Below, one piece after another: positions 61,266 to 64,000 of a DNA stretch of 64,000 nucleotides; the first letter of the stretch is position 1, and the number at the start of each line of letters is the position of its first letter. Under the pieces are notes generated by a model that saw only the letters and a list, made by a program, of their open reading frames with translations, was not told where the DNA came from and did not search any database. The stretch spans positions 5,675,001 through 5,739,000 of the forward strand of contig NZ_CP017641.1 in NCBI RefSeq assembly GCF_001983935.1. Direction: 5' to 3'. The translations under genes and the position numbers were made by a program. The stretch comes from Fuerstiella marisgermanici. Lineage in GTDB: Bacteria > Planctomycetota > Planctomycetia > Planctomycetales > Planctomycetaceae.

Positions 61266-63977
61266 TCACCCCTGAGGCTGGCCTAAAAGCAATCGAATTT
61301 CGTTAGCTTCCTCAAACGCCGCTTTCGCGCTGGCGTGCGCACCGCTGTCGGTCAGAACTTCACCCAGGTCTTCGAACATACCGGCGAGTCCGTAGTTGCC
61401 AAACGAACTTTCGGGACGCAACGACAGGTAATGTTTCAACGCTGTGATGCCATCCAACAGAGCAGTTTCGGCATCGCTTAGACGGTCCAGCTTGCGCAAA
61501 TTCTTTGCGTGTTCCCGCAGCGAGTAGGCCAGAAAAAATCCGTAGACGGGAACGTCAGAAAAGTCCTCTACCAGCCCCTGATACAACAGGACTGATTCTT
61601 CAAACCGCTCGTCAGCAGCCGCTGGCGACGCTGTACGGCTCAGAATTCCGGCTTGTTCCTTCAGCGTTCTTGCCAACAATGCTCGGTATCGCGGAATGGG
61701 CGGGTACTTCACGGAGAGCGACTTTGCCAGTTCGACCGCTCGCTCGGTTTCGATTTCCTGGTGTTCAAGGTTTTGTTCGTCGCGCGATCCAAACCTGCGC
61801 GTGATGAGCATTTCGCTTAGCTCACACTGGTAATCCGGAACGTTAGGAAACTCGGCCACAAGCTCTTCCAGAATTGCGATGCCCGCACTACGCAGCTGAT
61901 CCGCCTTTTTGCGACGCTGCCCCTGGGACGAGGTTCGGTAGGCTCTCGCCAGCGATAACCGGTAGTCCGCCTTTTCAGGATGTTCTTCGACCAGAGACTC
62001 CAGAAGCTCGACCGCGTCTCGATGGCATCGCCGCGCCTCGGAATACCGGCGAATCAGCTGCAACACCTGCCCGAGGTTATGTTCGGTTCTCGCGCGCTCT
62101 GCACGGAATTCTGCGTCGTTTTGATGCGTCGTCTTCAGCAGCATTTGCTTCGCTCGGCGGAATTCGCCCTCCGCTTCTGCAAACCGACTGGAACGGAACA
62201 TCCCAAGGCCCATCTGATTAATCGTGCTGGCTCGTTCCGCGACGACAGCGGCGTTGTCAGACGCGTTTTCAGCTTCCAGAATCTGCAGGCATCTGCGGTA
62301 TGCCTGTTCGGCTTTTGTGTTTTGTCCAAGTCGCTGATAGATGTCTCCCACACGTCGGTGGACTTTCGCAGTGTCCCTTCTGAGTTGCGGGTTGGTCGTA
62401 TTCTGCCTTGCGAATCGGTCATAAAACCGCAGGGCATTTTGAAGTACAGCAGCGTTGTAATCGGTCACCGCCAGTTGCGGTTCAAAGCCTGCTTCAGGGT
62501 CATCGGCATCGCCGGTCGCGATCGGATGAGCCATCCAGCTTGATGCGAATCGCTCAAGGATCTGATCCATCGACTCCAATGCCAAAGACAGATTCGCCTC
62601 CGCCCGTGCACCTTGTACAACAGCCTCGCTCCATTTCGAGCTGATCATAACAAATGACAACACCGCCCCTAAAACGAGCGCAGAACTTAGTGTTGCAACA
62701 ATTGGGTTACGTCGTGTCCAGCGCCACAGTCGGCCGGAAATTCCAATCGGGCGAGCGGCCACAGGTCGCCCATCAAGGAAGCGCCTCAGATCATCGGCCA
62801 AATCTGCGGCAGACGAATACCGTTGCGCAGATTTACCAGCCATTGCCTTGTGAACGATCGCGGCCAAATCGGGTGGAATTCCAGGACGCAGCGTTGTGGC
62901 TGGGACAACATCGCCTTTCATGATTTTGTTGATCAGCTTTGCTTTGCTCTGTTCCGAAAATGCGGGCCTTAAAGTCAACAATTCGTAGAGCGTCACTCCC
63001 AGGCTGTAGAGATCGCTTCGAGCGTCCTGTTTTCCGTTCAGATGTTCGGGAGCCATAAAACGAAGCGTGCCGACAACCTCCGCGCGGTCATTTCGTTCTT
63101 CCGATTCCAACAGAGTGGCCAGACCGAAATCGGTCACCCAGACAGTCCCCTGAGGATCCAGAATCAGATTTCCCGGTTTGATATCTCGGTGCAGCACGCC
63201 GTGAGCGTGAGCGTATGCCAGCGCTGCCGAAACCTGAATTCCGATGTCTGCCACCGTTCGGAAATCAAGCAAGTCTGCGACCGGCGAGTGCACCTCCGAC
63301 TCTGCATTCGACAGGTCGCTTGCGACACTGGCGGTGGTCACGACTTCCGAATCTGCGTCGCTTTCCGTGATGTTGGTCACGGTGCTGGAAAACGCGATTG
63401 GCGGTGTGTAAGTGAGATTTCCCTTCGTGACGGATGGATCCGGTTCCGTCATGGCGGGCTGCACAAATTGATCCAGTCCTTTTCCCTGAATGCACTGCAT
63501 GACGTAGTAGTGCAGTCCATCCTGTTGACCAACGCCGAACACAGGAACAATATTCGTATGGTGCAGACTGGCCGCCGTTCGCGCTTCACTGTGAAACCGC
63601 TTTAGCTGACGCGAATCTGCAAGCACCTGACGCGGAAACAACTTCACCGCCACTCGACGCCCCAGCGACTGCTGTTCAGCTTCGTACACCACCCCCATAC
63701 CACCGCGACCGACTTCGCAAATGATGCGATAATCTCCCAGCTGTTCGGGCGCTTCGACCTGCAGGTCGATTCGGGTGGAAGACGATGACAGCCGATTCCG
63801 GCGAAACTTCTCCATCGCCAGCATGGCTGGGAATAGCCCTCGAATCTCCGAGGCCAGTTCCGGGTGGGAGGAGGCGTATTCCTGCACACTCGCGACCTCG
63901 CCACGGCGCCGCCGATCCAGAAATTCCTCCGCCAGAACTTCAACCGGATTGCGGTGTTCTGCATGATCAGTGATCAC
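61266..63977 (-). CDS. Serine/threonine protein kinase with TPRs, possible start outside window
   Basis: 903 residues from a GTG at 63977, but the frame stays open to the window edge, so the start may lie outside. Residues 10-55 match the planctomycete kinase N-terminal motif (EEFLDRRRRGEVASVQEYAS). Kinase motifs are VGRGGMGVVYEAEQQSLGRR, Lys112 in VAVKL, catalytic Asp265 in HRDIKPGN and TDFGLATL. A ~70-residue insertion sits between the hinge and the catalytic loop. A membrane helix at about 430-450 (VATLSSALVLGAVLSFVMIS) is followed by about ten TPR-like units. Confidence 0.92.
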   Translation of the reverse strand: MITDHAEHRNPVEVLAEEFLDRRRRGEVASVQEYASSHPELASEIRGLFPAMLAMEKFRRNRLSSSSTRIDLQVEAPEQLGDYRIICEVGRGGMGVVYEAEQQSLGRRVAVKLFPRQVLADSRQLKRFHSEARTAASLHHTNIVPVFGVGQQDGLHYYVMQCIQGKGLDQFVQPAMTEPDPSVTKGNLTYTPPIAFSSTVTNITESDADSEVVTTASVASDLSNAESEVHSPVADLLDFRTVADIGIQVSAALAYAHAHGVLHRDIKPGNLILDPQGTVWVTDFGLATLLESEERNDRAEVVGTLRFMAPEHLNGKQDARSDLYSLGVTLYELLTLRPAFSEQSKAKLINKIMKGDVVPATTLRPGIPPDLAAIVHKAMAGKSAQRYSSAADLADDLRRFLDGRPVAARPIGISGRLWRWTRRNPIVATLSSALVLGAVLSFVMISSKWSEAVVQGARAEANLSLALESMDQILERFASSWMAHPIATGDADDPEAGFEPQLAVTDYNAAVLQNALRFYDRFARQNTTNPQLRRDTAKVHRRVGDIYQRLGQNTKAEQAYRRCLQILEAENASDNAAVVAERASTINQMGLGMFRSSRFAEAEGEFRRAKQMLLKTTHQNDAEFRAERARTEHNLGQVLQLIRRYSEARRCHRDAVELLESLVEEHPEKADYRLSLARAYRTSSQGQRRKKADQLRSAGIAILEELVAEFPNVPDYQCELSEMLITRRFGSRDEQNLEHQEIETERAVELAKSLSVKYPPIPRYRALLARTLKEQAGILSRTASPAAADERFEESVLLYQGLVEDFSDVPVYGFFLAYSLREHAKNLRKLDRLSDAETALLDGITALKHYLSLRPESSFGNYGLAGMFEDLGEVLTDSGAHASAKAAFEEANEIRLLLGQPQG

Positions 63978-64000
63978 GTCGTTGTAGGCGTCATACTTCA

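Overview
The window looks like chromosome from a planctomycete, most likely a marine Planctomycetaceae relative. The lineage markers are a DUF1501 protein, a PSCyt1/DUF1549/DUF1553 cytochrome-type protein, a prepilin-like DUF1559 protein, a Ser/Thr kinase fused to TPRs, twin-arginine-tagged sugar epimerases, PEP-CTERM/exosortase genes and many genes with weak ribosome-binding sites. This assignment is inference from gene content; no rRNA is present. One tRNA gene (Lys, CTT) is present and there is no CRISPR array.

Bases 1-9.7 kb are mostly minus-strand housekeeping and surface genes: a ceramidase-like enzyme cut by the window edge, a HEAT-repeat protein, an AhpD-like gene split by a complete IS1634-type insertion sequence (3386-5432, 6-bp target duplication), a coiled-coil lipoprotein, a YihY/BrkB protein and a DUF1501 protein. 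Bases 9.8-18.7 kb form a tight minus-strand operon. In transcription order it holds a PilZ-like protein, a small acidic protein, CheW, a membrane chemoreceptor, CheA, a response regulator with a DUF4388/PATAN output region, an FHA coiled-coil protein and a second coiled-coil protein. No CheR, CheB or CheY is present, so this looks like a chemosensory array with a non-flagellar output and is the best candidate for an undescribed signalling system.

Bases 19.1-24.4 kb hold a large cytochrome-type PSD1 protein, an orphan protein with a possible nuclease motif, and a tRNA-dihydrouridine synthase. A tRNA-Lys gene follows, and its 3' part is duplicated exactly (44 bp) at 35852-35895. The 11.3 kb between the copies is an integrative island: tyrosine integrase, a DUF1580-type protein carrying an integrase-like N-terminal domain, a zinc-finger/Toprim/helicase replication protein, a dense cluster of CATCTGTCAC-type repeats (candidate origin), a serine resolvase with repeats upstream, and cargo that includes a P-loop ATPase. 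Just beyond the right copy lies a decayed second integrase followed by a PIN/HTH toxin-antitoxin pair and another DUF1580 gene, so an older related element appears to have inserted at the same tRNA. Both integrases are preceded by a pair of hairpins whose stems covary.

Bases 40-47.5 kb return to core genes: an HU-like protein, a DegT-family aminotransferase, an ammonium transporter, a tagatose-3-epimerase-like enzyme and a secreted beta-propeller protein. Bases 47.8-55.1 kb form an exosortase locus: a 757-residue PEP-CTERM protein dominated by Ser-Gly repeats is divergent from exosortase, EpsI-like and TPR genes. The remainder holds a DUF805 membrane protein, a TIM-barrel isomerase, an inositol monophosphatase, a small lipoprotein, the DUF1559 protein, a DUF5658-like membrane protein and a receptor-type Ser/Thr kinase with TPRs.
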